Positions 22,408-29,317 of a stretch of 29,407 nucleotides of DNA are shown here, in pieces. The notes under the pieces were generated by a model that was not told the DNA's origin, ran no database searches, and was given only the letters and a program-made list of their open reading frames with translations. Each line of letters opens with the position of its first letter. The stretch's first letter is position 1. Source of the stretch: Reyranella sp. (GTDB taxonomy: Bacteria > Pseudomonadota > Alphaproteobacteria > Reyranellales > Reyranellaceae); NCBI GenBank assembly GCA_021732965.1, contig JAKFVZ010000408.1, positions 1 to 29,407 of the forward strand, read 5' to 3'. A program made the translations under genes and the position numbers.

Positions 22408-22464
22408 GCCATCTTTATAGAGCGGGCGCGTTGCGTTGACACCCCGCGCGGGCCGATGTTACGG
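22408..22464. promoter_or_regulatory. Overlapping divergent promoter candidates (petP-like and GST genes)
   Basis: On the minus strand, GTGTCA (22437-22442), 17 bases and TATAAA (22414-22419) would start transcription close to the petP-like GTG, giving a leaderless message. On the plus strand, a perfect TTGACA (22436-22441) lies 17 bases from the poor -10 TTACGG (22459-22464), facing the broken GST gene. The two -35 boxes overlap. Both are sequence guesses without independent support. Confidence 0.35.
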
Positions 22465-22509
22465 CGCGACGCTTTTCCCAGACATTTTCTTACGCTTCGA
22501 GAGGTTGCC

Positions 22510-23150
22510 ATGCTGACCGTTCACCATCTCGGCAAGTCGCAATCCGAGCGGATCGTCTGGCTCTGTGAGGAACTCGGCATCCCTTACGACCTGAAGGTCT
22601 ATGACCGCGATGCGGTCACGCGGCTCGCGCCGCCCGAATACAAGGCGCTCCATCCGCTGGGTGCGGCGCCGGTGATGCAGGACGGCGATGTCCTGCTGGC
22701 GGAGTCCGGCGCCATCGTCGAGTACATCGTGGCGAAGCACGGCAAGGGCCGCCTCACGCTGGCGCCCGACCATCCCGACTTCGCCCAGTTCCTCTACTGG
22801 TTCCATTTCGCCAACGGCACGCTCCAGCCGGCGACCGGCCGCAACATATCCTGGGACGGCTCGATCTCCCGGCCGACAATCCGCTGCTGAAGGCCATGAC
22901 GGCACGTCTTGGCCTGGCGCTGGGCCTCGTCGAGGCGCGGCTCGCCAAGACCGAATACCTCGCCGGATCGGAATTCACGACCGCCGACATCATGGCCGTC
23001 TTCTCCCTGACGACCATGCGCTATTTCCTGCCGTTCGACCTTTCGTCCTATCCGGCGATCCTCGCCTACCTGCAGCGGATCGCGGCTCGTCCGGCCTACC
23101 GGCGGGCGATGGAGAAGGGCGATCCGGGCATGCCACTCCTCCTGACCTGA
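22510..23150 (+). pseudogene. Glutathione S-transferase gene with apparent one-base deletion
   Basis: The frame from ATG 22510 encodes a GST N-terminal domain (LGKSQSERIVWLCEELGIPY, LGAAPVMQDGDVLLAESGAI with the Ala-Pro turn, then WFHFANGTLQPATGRN) and stops at 22890. The C-terminal GST domain continues in another frame to TGA 23150 (RLDLPADNPLLKAMTARLGL, then FTTADIMAVFSLTTMRYFL). Inserting one base between 22847 and 22848 restores a continuous frame of about 213 residues, normal for a GST. The family-like restored junction reads GRN-M-ILGRLDLPADN. As the window stands the product would be truncated after the thioredoxin-like domain. It may be a genuine pseudogene or a sequencing error. The gene is divergent from the petP-like gene. 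Confidence 0.85.
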
Positions 23151-23186
23151 TTTTTCTGGCCGAAGTCTCTCGCAGGGTCAGTGTGT

Positions 23187-23276
23187 TTGACAAGGTCAGC
23201 AATATTGACCTAAATGGGCAGATAGTTGTGTTGTGACTGCCCGCAAAGACCTGATCGGAATCAAACGAAGGAGGAT
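23187..23276 (+). promoter_or_regulatory. Promoter and inverted repeat upstream of aminotransferase gene
   Basis: A perfect TTGACA (23187-23192) is followed, after 17 bases, by the weak -10 CTAAAT (23210-23215). Between and over them lies the inverted repeat AGGTCA (23193-23198), 7 bases, TGACCT (23206-23211). A regulator bound there would block RNA polymerase. A further GGGTCA half-like site is at 23175-23180. The ribosome-binding sequence AAGGAGGAT ends 7 bases before the ATG at 23283. Confidence 0.5.
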
Positions 23277-23282
23277 ATCGCA

Positions 23283-24215
23283 ATGTCCTTAACTATGGAC
23301 GACCGCGACGGCTTCATCTGGCTGGACGGCAAGCTGGTGCCGTGGCGCGACAGCCGCATGCACGTGCTGACCCACGCGCTGCATTACGGCTCGGCCGTCT
23401 TCGAGGGCGAGCGCATCTATGACGGCCGCGTCTTTCGCCTGGCCGCCCACAGCGCGCGCCTGATCCGCTCCGCCAACCTGCTCGACTACGACCTGCCCTG
23501 GTCGCGCGAGGAGATCGACGAGGCGACCCGTACCGTCGTGAAGGCCAACGACCTCACCGCCGGCTACATCCGTCCGATCGCCTGGCGCGGCTCGGAAGTG
23601 CTGGGCGTGTCGGCAATCGGCACGACGGTCCACCTCGCCATCGCCCCGTGGGCCCAGGAAGGCCGCCTGTCGGTGCAGGCGCGCGACGCCGGCATCAACG
23701 TCACCATGGCGAGGTACCGCCGGCCCTCGCCCGAGACGGCGCCGGGCCACGCCAAGGTGGCCGGCCTCTACGTGATCTGTGGCATCGAGAAGGACCGCGC
23801 CCTGAAGGCCGGCTTCGACGATGCGCTGATGCTCGACTGGCAGGGCCGCATCGCCGAGACGACCGGCGCCAACATCTTCCTGGTGATCGACGGCCGGCTG
23901 GTCACGCCGACGCCGCACAACTTTCTGGATGGAATCACGCGCCGTGCGGTGATGGGCATGGCCCGGAAGCGTGGCTGGACTGTCGAGGAGCGCGACGTGA
24001 TGCCGGAGGAGCTGGCCCAGGCGAGCGAGGTGTTCCTCTGCGGCAGCGCCGCCGAGATCGTGCCGGTCGGCTCGATCGACCAGCACCATTTCCAGGCCGG
24101 CCCCGTCGCCAAGACGCTGATGGCCGACTTCCAGAAGCTGGTGCGCGAGCCCGACAGCGAGGGCTTCGGCGAGGCCACGCACCTGATGACGCCAGCGTCG
24201 TCACTGGCGGCCTGA
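23283..24215 (+). CDS. ilvE: Branched-chain amino acid aminotransferase (type I-like)
   Basis: This 310-residue fold-type IV PLP enzyme starts at ATG 23283 after a strong AAGGAGG. Family segments are HALHYGSAVFEGERIYDGRV (residues 31-50), the PLP lysine Lys158 in PGHAKVAGLYVICGIEKDRA, GFDDALMLDWQGRIAETTGA, ANIFLVIDGRLVTPTPHNFL and DGITRRAVMGMARKRGW. Length matches bacterial IlvE. It catalyses the last step of branched-chain amino acid synthesis or the first of breakdown. Two other fold-IV proteins are encoded within 18 kb, including a type II BCAT at 18673, so one may serve degradation. It appears monocistronic; the thiamine riboswitch region follows its stop. Confidence 0.93.
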   Translation: MSLTMDDRDGFIWLDGKLVPWRDSRMHVLTHALHYGSAVFEGERIYDGRVFRLAAHSARLIRSANLLDYDLPWSREEIDEATRTVVKANDLTAGYIRPIAWRGSEVLGVSAIGTTVHLAIAPWAQEGRLSVQARDAGINVTMARYRRPSPETAPGHAKVAGLYVICGIEKDRALKAGFDDALMLDWQGRIAETTGANIFLVIDGRLVTPTPHNFLDGITRRAVMGMARKRGWTVEERDVMPEELAQASEVFLCGSAAEIVPVGSIDQHHFQAGPVAKTLMADFQKLVREPDSEGFGEATHLMTPASSLAA

Positions 24216-24230
24216 GCGCACTGCATGGCT

Positions 24231-24259
24231 TGACATCGGGGGCGGCAATCCCCTTTTCT
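24231..24259 (+). promoter_or_regulatory. Candidate promoter of the thiamine operon
   Basis: A perfect TTGACA (24231-24236), a 17-base spacer and the weak -10 TTTTCT (24254-24259) place the transcription start just before the TPP aptamer. It begins 15 bases after the aminotransferase stop. Support is the -35 match and the position only. Confidence 0.4.
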
Positions 24260-24265
24260 CGATGG

Positions 24266-24366
24266 CGTCCGAGGGGTGCCTGATCTTCCTGTGGGAGACG
24301 GGCTGAGACAGCCTTAGCGGCTGAACCCTTTGAACCTGATCCGGGTCATGCCGGCGAAGGAACGGG
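24266..24366 (+). promoter_or_regulatory. TPP riboswitch (THI element)
   Basis: The conserved thi-box parts appear in order: GAGGGGTGCC (24271-24280), a variable stem-loop, GGCTGAGA (24301-24308), then another stem. The most conserved block, ACCCTTTGAACCTGATCCGG (24325-24344) with ATGCCGGCGAAGGA, ends the aptamer. CGTCC (24266-24270) can pair with GGAACG at the 3' side to close P1. A GGGAG ribosome-binding sequence (24364-24368) directly follows, and the thiO start is TTG 24375. No T-run terminator intervenes, so control by hiding the ribosome-binding site when TPP is bound is likely (inference). Confidence 0.95.
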
Positions 24367-24374
24367 AGTCAGCG

Positions 24375-25379
24375 TTGGATCGACCTGTCGTAACAATCAT
24401 CGGAGCCGGCGTCGCGGGCCTTGCCTGTGCGACGGAGCTAGCCGATCGCGGCGTGGCCATCGAGGTGGTGGAGCGCGCCGCACATCTCGGCGAAGGCGCT
24501 TGCTCGTGGATGGCGGGCGGCATGCTGGCGCCCTGGTGCGAGCGCGCGACCACCGACGAGGCCGTGGCGCGTCTCGGCGCACCGTCGATCGACTGGTGGC
24601 GCCGGCATTTTCCCGGCACCGTCTCGAAGGGCAGCCTCGTGCTGACGCCGCCGCGAGATGCCGCCGACCTCACGCGCTTCGCGTCCCGCACCGAGCGTCA
24701 CGAATGGCTCGACGCGGACGGCATCGCCGCACTCGAACCCGATCTCGCCGGCCGCTTCCGGCGCGGGCTGTTCTTTTCCGACGAAGCCCATCTCGAACCG
24801 CGCAAGGCGCTGGCGGCGCTCGCGGCCGGCCTCGAAGCGCGCGGCGTGCCGATCCGGTTCGGGGTCGATGGGAAGCCCTCCGAAGCCCGCTCGGACTTCG
24901 TCGTCGATTGCCGCGGTCTGGCCGCGCGTGACGAGCTGTCCGACCTGCGCGGGGTGCGCGGCGAGATGATCGTCGTGCGGACCCGCGACGTGTCGCTGGC
25001 GCGGCCGGTGCGGATGCTGCATCCGCGCATCCCGCTCTACATCGTGCCGCGCGGCGACGGCATCTTCATGATCGGCGCCACGATGATCGAAAGCGAGGAA
25101 CGCCGCGCCGTCAGCGTGCGTTCGGCGGTTGAGCTGCTGAACGCGGCCTACACGCTGCACCCGGCGTTCGGCGAGGCCGAGATCGTCGAGCTGGGCGCCG
25201 ACCTGCGGCCGACCTTTCCCGACAACCTGCCGTGCATCAGGCGCAAGGGCCGCGTGCTGCACGCCAATGGTCTTTTCCGGCATGGTTTCCTGCTCGCGCC
25301 CTGGCTGGCGCGGCAGGTGGCCGATGCCGTTCTTCTGGAGACGAGAGATGCGGATATTCCTGAACGACGACATGCATGA
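24375..25379 (+). CDS. thiO: Glycine oxidase ThiO
   Basis: This 334-residue FAD-dependent amine oxidase makes dehydroglycine (iminoglycine) for the thiazole ring of thiamine. TTG 24375 is the start: GGGAG lies 6 bases upstream, and any earlier start would sit inside the riboswitch. The N-terminal FAD motif is VVTIIGAGVAGLACATELAD, followed by VVERA with the ribose-binding Glu. Further DAO-fold elements are GACSWMAGGMLAPWCE, VVDCRGLAARDELSDLRGVRG and the late RPTFPDNLPCIRRKGRVLHA with NGLFRHGFLLAPWLA. Length is close to the family norm. It overlaps thiS by 32 bases, so translation is coupled, and the order thiO-thiS-thiG-thiE is classic. Confidence 0.95.
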   Translation: MDRPVVTIIGAGVAGLACATELADRGVAIEVVERAAHLGEGACSWMAGGMLAPWCERATTDEAVARLGAPSIDWWRRHFPGTVSKGSLVLTPPRDAADLTRFASRTERHEWLDADGIAALEPDLAGRFRRGLFFSDEAHLEPRKALAALAAGLEARGVPIRFGVDGKPSEARSDFVVDCRGLAARDELSDLRGVRGEMIVVRTRDVSLARPVRMLHPRIPLYIVPRGDGIFMIGATMIESEERRAVSVRSAVELLNAAYTLHPAFGEAEIVELGADLRPTFPDNLPCIRRKGRVLHANGLFRHGFLLAPWLARQVADAVLLETRDADIPERRHA

Positions 25380-25545
25380 GGTCTCGCCCGGCACGCTGGC
25401 CGCGGCTCTGGAAACGCTGGGCTTCGGCGGCCGCAAGATTGCGACGGCGGTGAACGGCCGCTTCGTCGCCGCTGCCGCTCGGCCGCGCACCGATCTGGCC
25501 GACGGCGACAGGATCGAGGTCGTCGCGCCGATGCAGGGAGGTTAA
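25348..25545 (+). CDS. thiS: Sulfur carrier protein ThiS
   Basis: This 65-residue ubiquitin-like carrier has its C-terminal Gly-Gly (VAPMQGG) adenylated and converted to thiocarboxylate, delivering sulfur to ThiG. ATG 25348 gives the standard N-terminus MRIFLNDDMHEV; longer frames have no family support. The middle IATAVNGRFVAAAARPRTDLADGD and terminal IEVVAPMQGG regions are typical. It overlaps the end of thiO by 32 bases and ends 4 bases before the thiG start. The likely activating enzyme is the ThiF-rhodanese protein at 26927. Confidence 0.95.
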   Translation: MRIFLNDDMHEVSPGTLAAALETLGFGGRKIATAVNGRFVAAAARPRTDLADGDRIEVVAPMQGG

Positions 25546-25549
25546 GACC

Positions 25550-26326
25550 GTGTCGTCCTTCTATGGCGTCGAGCTGAAGTCGCGCCTGCTGCTGGGCACG
25601 TCGCGCTATCCCTCGCCAGCAGTGTTGGAACGAGCGGTCAAGGCATCCGGCGCGGAAGTCGTGACGGTCTCGCTGCGTCGCGAGAGCGGTGCCGGCAAGG
25701 CCGGCCAGGCCTTCTGGTCGCTGATCCAGTCGATGGGCGTGCGGGTGCTGCCCAACACCGCCGGCTGCCATTCGGTGAAGGAGGCGGTGACGACCGCCCA
25801 CATGGCGCGCGAGCTGTTCGAGACACCGTGGATCAAGCTCGAAGTGATTGGCGAGGCCGACACGCTGCAGCCCGACGTGTTCGGACTGGTGGAAGCCGCG
25901 CGCATTCTGTCCGAAGACGGGTTCGAGGTGTTTCCCTACACGACCGAGGATCTCGTGGTGGCCGAGCGGCTGGTCGAAGCCGGCTGCAGGGTGCTGATGC
26001 CGTGGGGCGCGCCGATCGGCTCGGCGCGCGGGCTCAACAACGTCTATGGCCTGCGCTCGATGCGCGCGCACTTCCCTGACATCCCGCTGGTGGTCGATGC
26101 CGGCCTGGGCGTGCCCTCGCATGCCGCCGCGGCGATGGAGCTCGGCTACGACGCGGTGCTGCTCAACACGGCGGTTGCCGAAGCCGGCGATCCGGTCGAG
26201 ATGGCGCGCGCCTTCGCGCTGGGCGTCGAAGCCGGCCGTGCCGCCTATCTTGCGCAGCCCATGGAGCCACGCGACATGGCGGTGCCGTCGACCCCGGTTA
26301 TCGGCAAAGCGGCGCTTGGAGACTAA
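25550..26326 (+). CDS. thiG: Thiazole synthase ThiG
   Basis: This 258-residue TIM-barrel enzyme condenses deoxyxylulose phosphate, dehydroglycine and ThiS thiocarboxylate into the thiazole phosphate. GTG 25550 is preceded by GGGAGG at 25537-25542. Lys96 in WIKLEVIGE is the Schiff-base lysine. Other family blocks are LLLGTSRYPSPAVLERAVK, GAEVVTVSLRRES, PNTAGCHSVKEAVTTAHMAR and the phosphate-binding end GLGVPSHAAAAMELGYDAVL with NTAVAEAGDPVEMA. Length is normal. It sits 4 bases from both thiS and thiE. Confidence 0.96.
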   Translation: MSSFYGVELKSRLLLGTSRYPSPAVLERAVKASGAEVVTVSLRRESGAGKAGQAFWSLIQSMGVRVLPNTAGCHSVKEAVTTAHMARELFETPWIKLEVIGEADTLQPDVFGLVEAARILSEDGFEVFPYTTEDLVVAERLVEAGCRVLMPWGAPIGSARGLNNVYGLRSMRAHFPDIPLVVDAGLGVPSHAAAAMELGYDAVLLNTAVAEAGDPVEMARAFALGVEAGRAAYLAQPMEPRDMAVPSTPVIGKAALGD

Positions 26327-26330
26327 AAAG

Positions 26331-26930
26331 ATGCTCGATCCCTTCTATCCCGTCGTGCCCGATTCGAGTTGGGTGCTGAAGCTGGTGCCGGTCGGCACGA
26401 AGCTCATCCAGTTGCGCATCAAGGACCAGCAAGAGGCCGAGGTGCGCCGCCAGGTGCGCGAGGCCAAGGCCGTATGCGTGCAGCATGGCGCCGACCTGAT
26501 CGTGAACGACTACTGGCAGGTGGCGATCGACGAAGGTTGTTCCTGGGTCCATCTCGGGCAGGAGGATCTGGTCGATGCCGACGTGAAGGCGCTGCGCCGC
26601 GCCGGCATCAGGATCGGCGTCAGCACGCACGACCATGCCGAACTCGACAAGGGCCTCGCCATCGATCCCGACTATGTCGCGCTGGGTCCGATCTGGCCGA
26701 CCGTGTTGAAACAGATGCCGTGGGCGCCGCAGGGCACCGAGCGTCTGGCCGAATGGAAGAAGCTGATCGGCGACAAGCCACTGGTTGCGATCGGTGGCCT
26801 CACGCTGGAGCGCGCGCTGCTCTGCCTGAAGTCGGGCGCCGACATCGTCTCGGTCGTAGGCGACGTCGTGAACCATGCCGATCCGGTCGCCCAGGCCAGG
26901 GCCTGGATCGCGGCGACGAGAAGGCCGTGA
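26331..26930 (+). CDS. thiE: Thiamine phosphate synthase ThiE
   Basis: This 199-residue TIM-barrel enzyme joins the thiazole and pyrimidine moieties to thiamine phosphate. Active-site segments are QLRIKD (residues 27-32), LIVNDYWQVAIDEG (Asn59, Asp60), VHLGQEDL, IGVSTHDHAE and ALGPIWPTVLK, the last a variant of the usual GPxFPTxTK. The phosphate-binding VAIGGLT and DIVSVVGDVV follow. ATG 26331 is used because it opens the family N-terminus 4 bases after the thiG stop. The terminal TGA overlaps the GTG of the ThiF-like gene. ThiE is favoured over its non-catalytic relative TenI because the diphosphate residues are retained. Confidence 0.92.
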   Translation: MLDPFYPVVPDSSWVLKLVPVGTKLIQLRIKDQQEAEVRRQVREAKAVCVQHGADLIVNDYWQVAIDEGCSWVHLGQEDLVDADVKALRRAGIRIGVSTHDHAELDKGLAIDPDYVALGPIWPTVLKQMPWAPQGTERLAEWKKLIGDKPLVAIGGLTLERALLCLKSGADIVSVVGDVVNHADPVAQARAWIAATRRP

Positions 26931-27886
26931 CCAACCGTTACGCCCGCCAGGCCGTGCTGCCCGAGATCGGCGACGCGGGGCAGGCGCGTCTCGCCGCCGC
27001 CTCGGTGCTGGTGGTCGGCGCCGGTGGCCTCGGCTGCCCGGTGCTGCAGTATCTCGTCGGCGCCGGCGTCGGCCATCTCACCATCGTCGATCACGACACG
27101 GTCGAGGAAACGAACCTGCACCGCCAGCCGCTCTACGGCATGCCGGACATCGGCAAGCTCAAGGTCGAGGCGGCGCGCGCCACGCTGCTGCGGTTCAACC
27201 CGCATGTTCGCGTCGACGCGGTGCCCGAGCGGCTCACCCCCCAGAACGTCGCCAGGCTGGTTGCCGAGGCGGACATCGTGGTCGACGCCGCGGACAGTTT
27301 CGCCGTGACCTACATGCTGAGCGATGTCTGCTTCGCGGTGGCCAAGCCGCTGGTCAGCGCGTCGGTGATCGGCATGACCGGCTATGCCGGTGTCTTCTGC
27401 GGTGGTGGCCCGAGCTACCGCGCGGTGTTTCCTGAGGTTTCTGTCGACGGCGGCACCTGTGCCACCGTGGGCGTGATCGGCACCGCGGTCGCGATGATGG
27501 GAAGCCTGCAGGCGCATCTCACGCTGCATCACCTGCTCGGGCTCGAGCCGGCCGTGCTGGGCCGGGTCGTCACCTTCGATGCCAGGCGCGTGGCCTTCGG
27601 CGGCTTCGCCTTCGCCGGCAGTCCCGAACCCGAGGACCAGGTCTCGTTCATCGCCCCCGACCAGGTGCGGGCCGACGACATCGTCGTCGACCTGCGCGGG
27701 CTCGACGAGGCGCCGGTCTCGCCCTTCGCCGGTGCGCGCCGGCTGGTCGTCGACACGATCGACGAACTGGGCACGCCTGATGTCCGTGTGGTGCTGGCCT
27801 GCCGCAGCGGCCAGCGCGCACTGATGGCGGCGGACCGTTTGCGCGAACGCGGCGTCACGAATCTCGCGCTGGTGGCGTTGGGATAG
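26927..27886 (+). CDS. thiF: ThiF/MoeB-family E1-like enzyme fused to rhodanese domain
   Basis: This 319-residue protein starts at GTG 26927 (GTGA overlap with thiE). Residues 1-225 form an E1-like adenylyltransferase: VLVVGAGGLGCPVLQYLVGA nucleotide loop, VDHDTVEETNLHRQ, and Cys178 in DGGTCATVGVIGTAV at the position of the ThiF catalytic Cys. The usual zinc-binding CxxC is replaced by Ser163-Tyr-Arg-Ala166, and the second pair is also absent near residues 220-232. Residues about 245-319 form a rhodanese domain with Cys292 in VLACRSGQRA, the persulfide site. It probably activates ThiS and may also serve MoaD encoded 0.6 kb away. MoeB is an alternative name. Confidence 0.92.
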   Translation: MTNRYARQAVLPEIGDAGQARLAAASVLVVGAGGLGCPVLQYLVGAGVGHLTIVDHDTVEETNLHRQPLYGMPDIGKLKVEAARATLLRFNPHVRVDAVPERLTPQNVARLVAEADIVVDAADSFAVTYMLSDVCFAVAKPLVSASVIGMTGYAGVFCGGGPSYRAVFPEVSVDGGTCATVGVIGTAVAMMGSLQAHLTLHHLLGLEPAVLGRVVTFDARRVAFGGFAFAGSPEPEDQVSFIAPDQVRADDIVVDLRGLDEAPVSPFAGARRLVVDTIDELGTPDVRVVLACRSGQRALMAADRLRERGVTNLALVALG

Positions 27887-27896
27887 AGCTGCAACA

Positions 27897-28007
27897 TGAC
27901 CCCTCCGTCGCGTAAGACGCGACACCTCCCCATTTGAATGGGGAGGCAATCTTTCTCCGTTCCTCCCCATTCAAATGGGGAGGTGCCCCGAAGGGGCGGA
28001 GGGGTCA
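27897..28007. repeat. Two head-to-head palindromic repeat units between convergent operons
   Basis: Unit 1 is inverted: TGACCCCTCCG (27897-27907), GTCGCG-TAAGA-CGCGAC (27907-27923) and CCTCCCCATT/AATGGGGAGG arms (27925-27946). After a 15-base spacer, unit 2 is direct: the same CCTCCCCATT/AATGGGGAGG hairpin (27962-27983), GCCCCGAAGGGGC and GGAGGGGTCA to 28007. The units match the left end of the element at 18463. Lying between the thiF and moaE stops, they can end both transcripts. Confidence 0.88.
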
Positions 28008-28011
28008 AAAG

Positions 28012-28482
28012 CTACTTCTTCTCCCAGCGCGCGGCGGCTGCGTCGTCTTCCTGGTGGGCGCCGACCCATTGTTCGCCCTTTGGCGTGTCTTCCAGCTTCC
28101 AGAACGGTGCCTTGGTCTTCAGCCAGTCGACCAGGAATTCGCAGGCCTCGAAGGCGGCCTCGCGATGCGGCGAGCCGACTGCCACCAGCACGATGCGCTC
28201 GCCCGGCTCCATGCGGCCATGGCGATGCACGATCAGCGTCGCTTCGAGCGGCCACCGCTTGTTCGCCTCGGCCTCGATCTCCTCCAGAGCCGTTTCGGTC
28301 ATGCCGGGATAGTGTTCGAGTGTCAGCGCGTCGACGCGATCGCGGTGATAGCCGTCGCGCACGTGCATCTCGCGCACGAGGCCGACGAAGACGGCGAGGC
28401 CGCCGATGCGCTTGTTGCCGTCGGTGAGGCGGGCCAGTTCGGCGCCGACATCGAAGTCGGCTTCCTGGACGCGCACCGTCAT
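28012..28482 (-). CDS. moaE: Molybdopterin synthase large subunit MoaE
   Basis: This 156-residue catalytic subunit of molybdopterin synthase uses thiocarboxylated MoaD to convert precursor Z (cPMP) to molybdopterin. Family features are GGLAVFVGLVRE, LTLEHYPGMTETALEEIEAE, LIVHRHGRMEPGERIVLVAV and HREAAFEACEFLVDWLKTKA with PFWK; Lys122 and Lys129 occupy the conserved lysine positions. ATG 28482 begins 1 base after the moaD stop, so the two subunits are made together. It is the last gene of the uvrC-pgsA-moaD-moaE operon. Confidence 0.96.
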   Translation of the reverse strand: MTVRVQEADFDVGAELARLTDGNKRIGGLAVFVGLVREMHVRDGYHRDRVDALTLEHYPGMTETALEEIEAEANKRWPLEATLIVHRHGRMEPGERIVLVAVGSPHREAAFEACEFLVDWLKTKAPFWKLEDTPKGEQWVGAHQEDDAAAARWEKK

Positions 28483-28483
28483 G

Positions 28484-28735
28484 TCAGCCCCCGGTGAAGG
28501 GCGGGAAGAAGGCGACTTCGCGCGCGCCCGCGAGCTTCACGTCGAAGGTCGCCGTGCGCTGGTCGACGGCGGCGCCGAACGCGGCACCTTCCGCCAGTGC
28601 CTCGGCATGGCCGGGGCTGCGGCCGCGCAGCCACACGATCAGATCGCCCACGGTGTCGATGTCGGCCGGCGGCGTGACCTCTTCCTCCGGCACGCCGACG
28701 GTCTTCTTCATCCAGGCGAAGTAGCGGACTTTCAC
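28484..28735 (-). CDS. moaD: Molybdopterin synthase sulfur carrier subunit MoaD
   Basis: This 83-residue ubiquitin-fold protein starts at GTG 28735, overlapping the pgsA stop (GTGA). The N-terminal VKVRYFAWMKKTVGVPEEEV and the C-terminal REVAFFPPFTGG are diagnostic; the terminal Gly-Gly is adenylated and thiocarboxylated. The open frame extends far upstream through pgsA, but only from this GTG does the protein have normal MoaD length. Its activating E1 is usually MoeB; none is in the operon, but the ThiF-rhodanese protein is encoded nearby. Confidence 0.94.
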   Translation of the reverse strand: MKVRYFAWMKKTVGVPEEEVTPPADIDTVGDLIVWLRGRSPGHAEALAEGAAFGAAVDQRTATFDVKLAGAREVAFFPPFTGG

Positions 28736-29307
28736 TTCTGGCCACCCGTGCCCGGCGCATCCTCGGCCATGTGGCGCAAGCCGGTGCGCAGATAGTCGTA
28801 GCCGGTGATGAGGGTGAGCGCGGCGGCGATCCAGATCATCACGATGCCGGCCTGCGTCACCCAGTGCGCTGCCGCGTCGCCGACCAGCAATGCGGCGATC
28901 GCCACCATCTGAACGGCGGTCTTCCATTTTGCGAGCGCGCTCACCGGCAGGCCGACCCGCAGCTCGGCGAGGAATTCCCGCAGGCCGGAGACCAGGATCT
29001 CGCGGGCGAGGATGATCAGCGCGGCCAGCACGTTCAGGCCATCCAGTGTGCTGTTGTCGACCAGCATGACCAGCGCGGCTGCGACCAGAAGCTTGTCGGC
29101 GATCGGGTCGAGGAAGCGGCCGAAGCGCGAGATCTGGTGATAGCGCCGCGCGAAATAGCCGTCGAACCAGTCGGTCACCGCGGCAGCCACGAACAGCGCC
29201 ATCGAGAACCACTGCGCCCAGCCGCGATCGAGCCAGAAGCAGGCCACGACCAGCGGGATCGCGACGATGCGCGACAGGGTGAGCATGTTGGGAAGATTGA
29301 ACAGCAT
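28732..29307 (-). CDS. pgsA: CDP-diacylglycerol-glycerol-3-phosphate phosphatidyltransferase
   Basis: This 191-residue integral membrane enzyme makes phosphatidylglycerol phosphate from CDP-diacylglycerol and glycerol 3-phosphate. The CDP-alcohol phosphotransferase motif (DGxxAR, 8 residues, GxxxDxxxD) is complete in DGYFARRYHQISRFGRFLDP followed by IADK. Hydrophobic helices flank it, and the N-terminus MLFNLPNMLTLSRIVAIPLV is characteristic. ATG 29307 fits this N-terminus; a longer frame runs into uvrC. It starts 10 bases after the uvrC stop, the widely conserved uvrC-pgsA arrangement. Confidence 0.95.
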   Translation of the reverse strand: MLFNLPNMLTLSRIVAIPLVVACFWLDRGWAQWFSMALFVAAAVTDWFDGYFARRYHQISRFGRFLDPIADKLLVAAALVMLVDNSTLDGLNVLAALIILAREILVSGLREFLAELRVGLPVSALAKWKTAVQMVAIAALLVGDAAAHWVTQAGIVMIWIAAALTLITGYDYLRTGLRHMAEDAPGTGGQK

Positions 29308-29317
29308 CGCCCCGACC

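Noticed and set aside
22510..23150. Two separate genes (22510-22890 and 22896-23150)
   Set aside because: Together they form exactly one GST with N- and C-terminal domains in order. A single-base indel explains the split better.
24238..24258. GGGG...CCCCTTTT as terminator of the aminotransferase gene
   Set aside because: The stem is only 4-5 bp and overlaps the likely thiamine promoter, so it is too weak to claim.
24330..24374. Earlier start for thiO
   Set aside because: The start would lie inside the conserved core of the TPP riboswitch.
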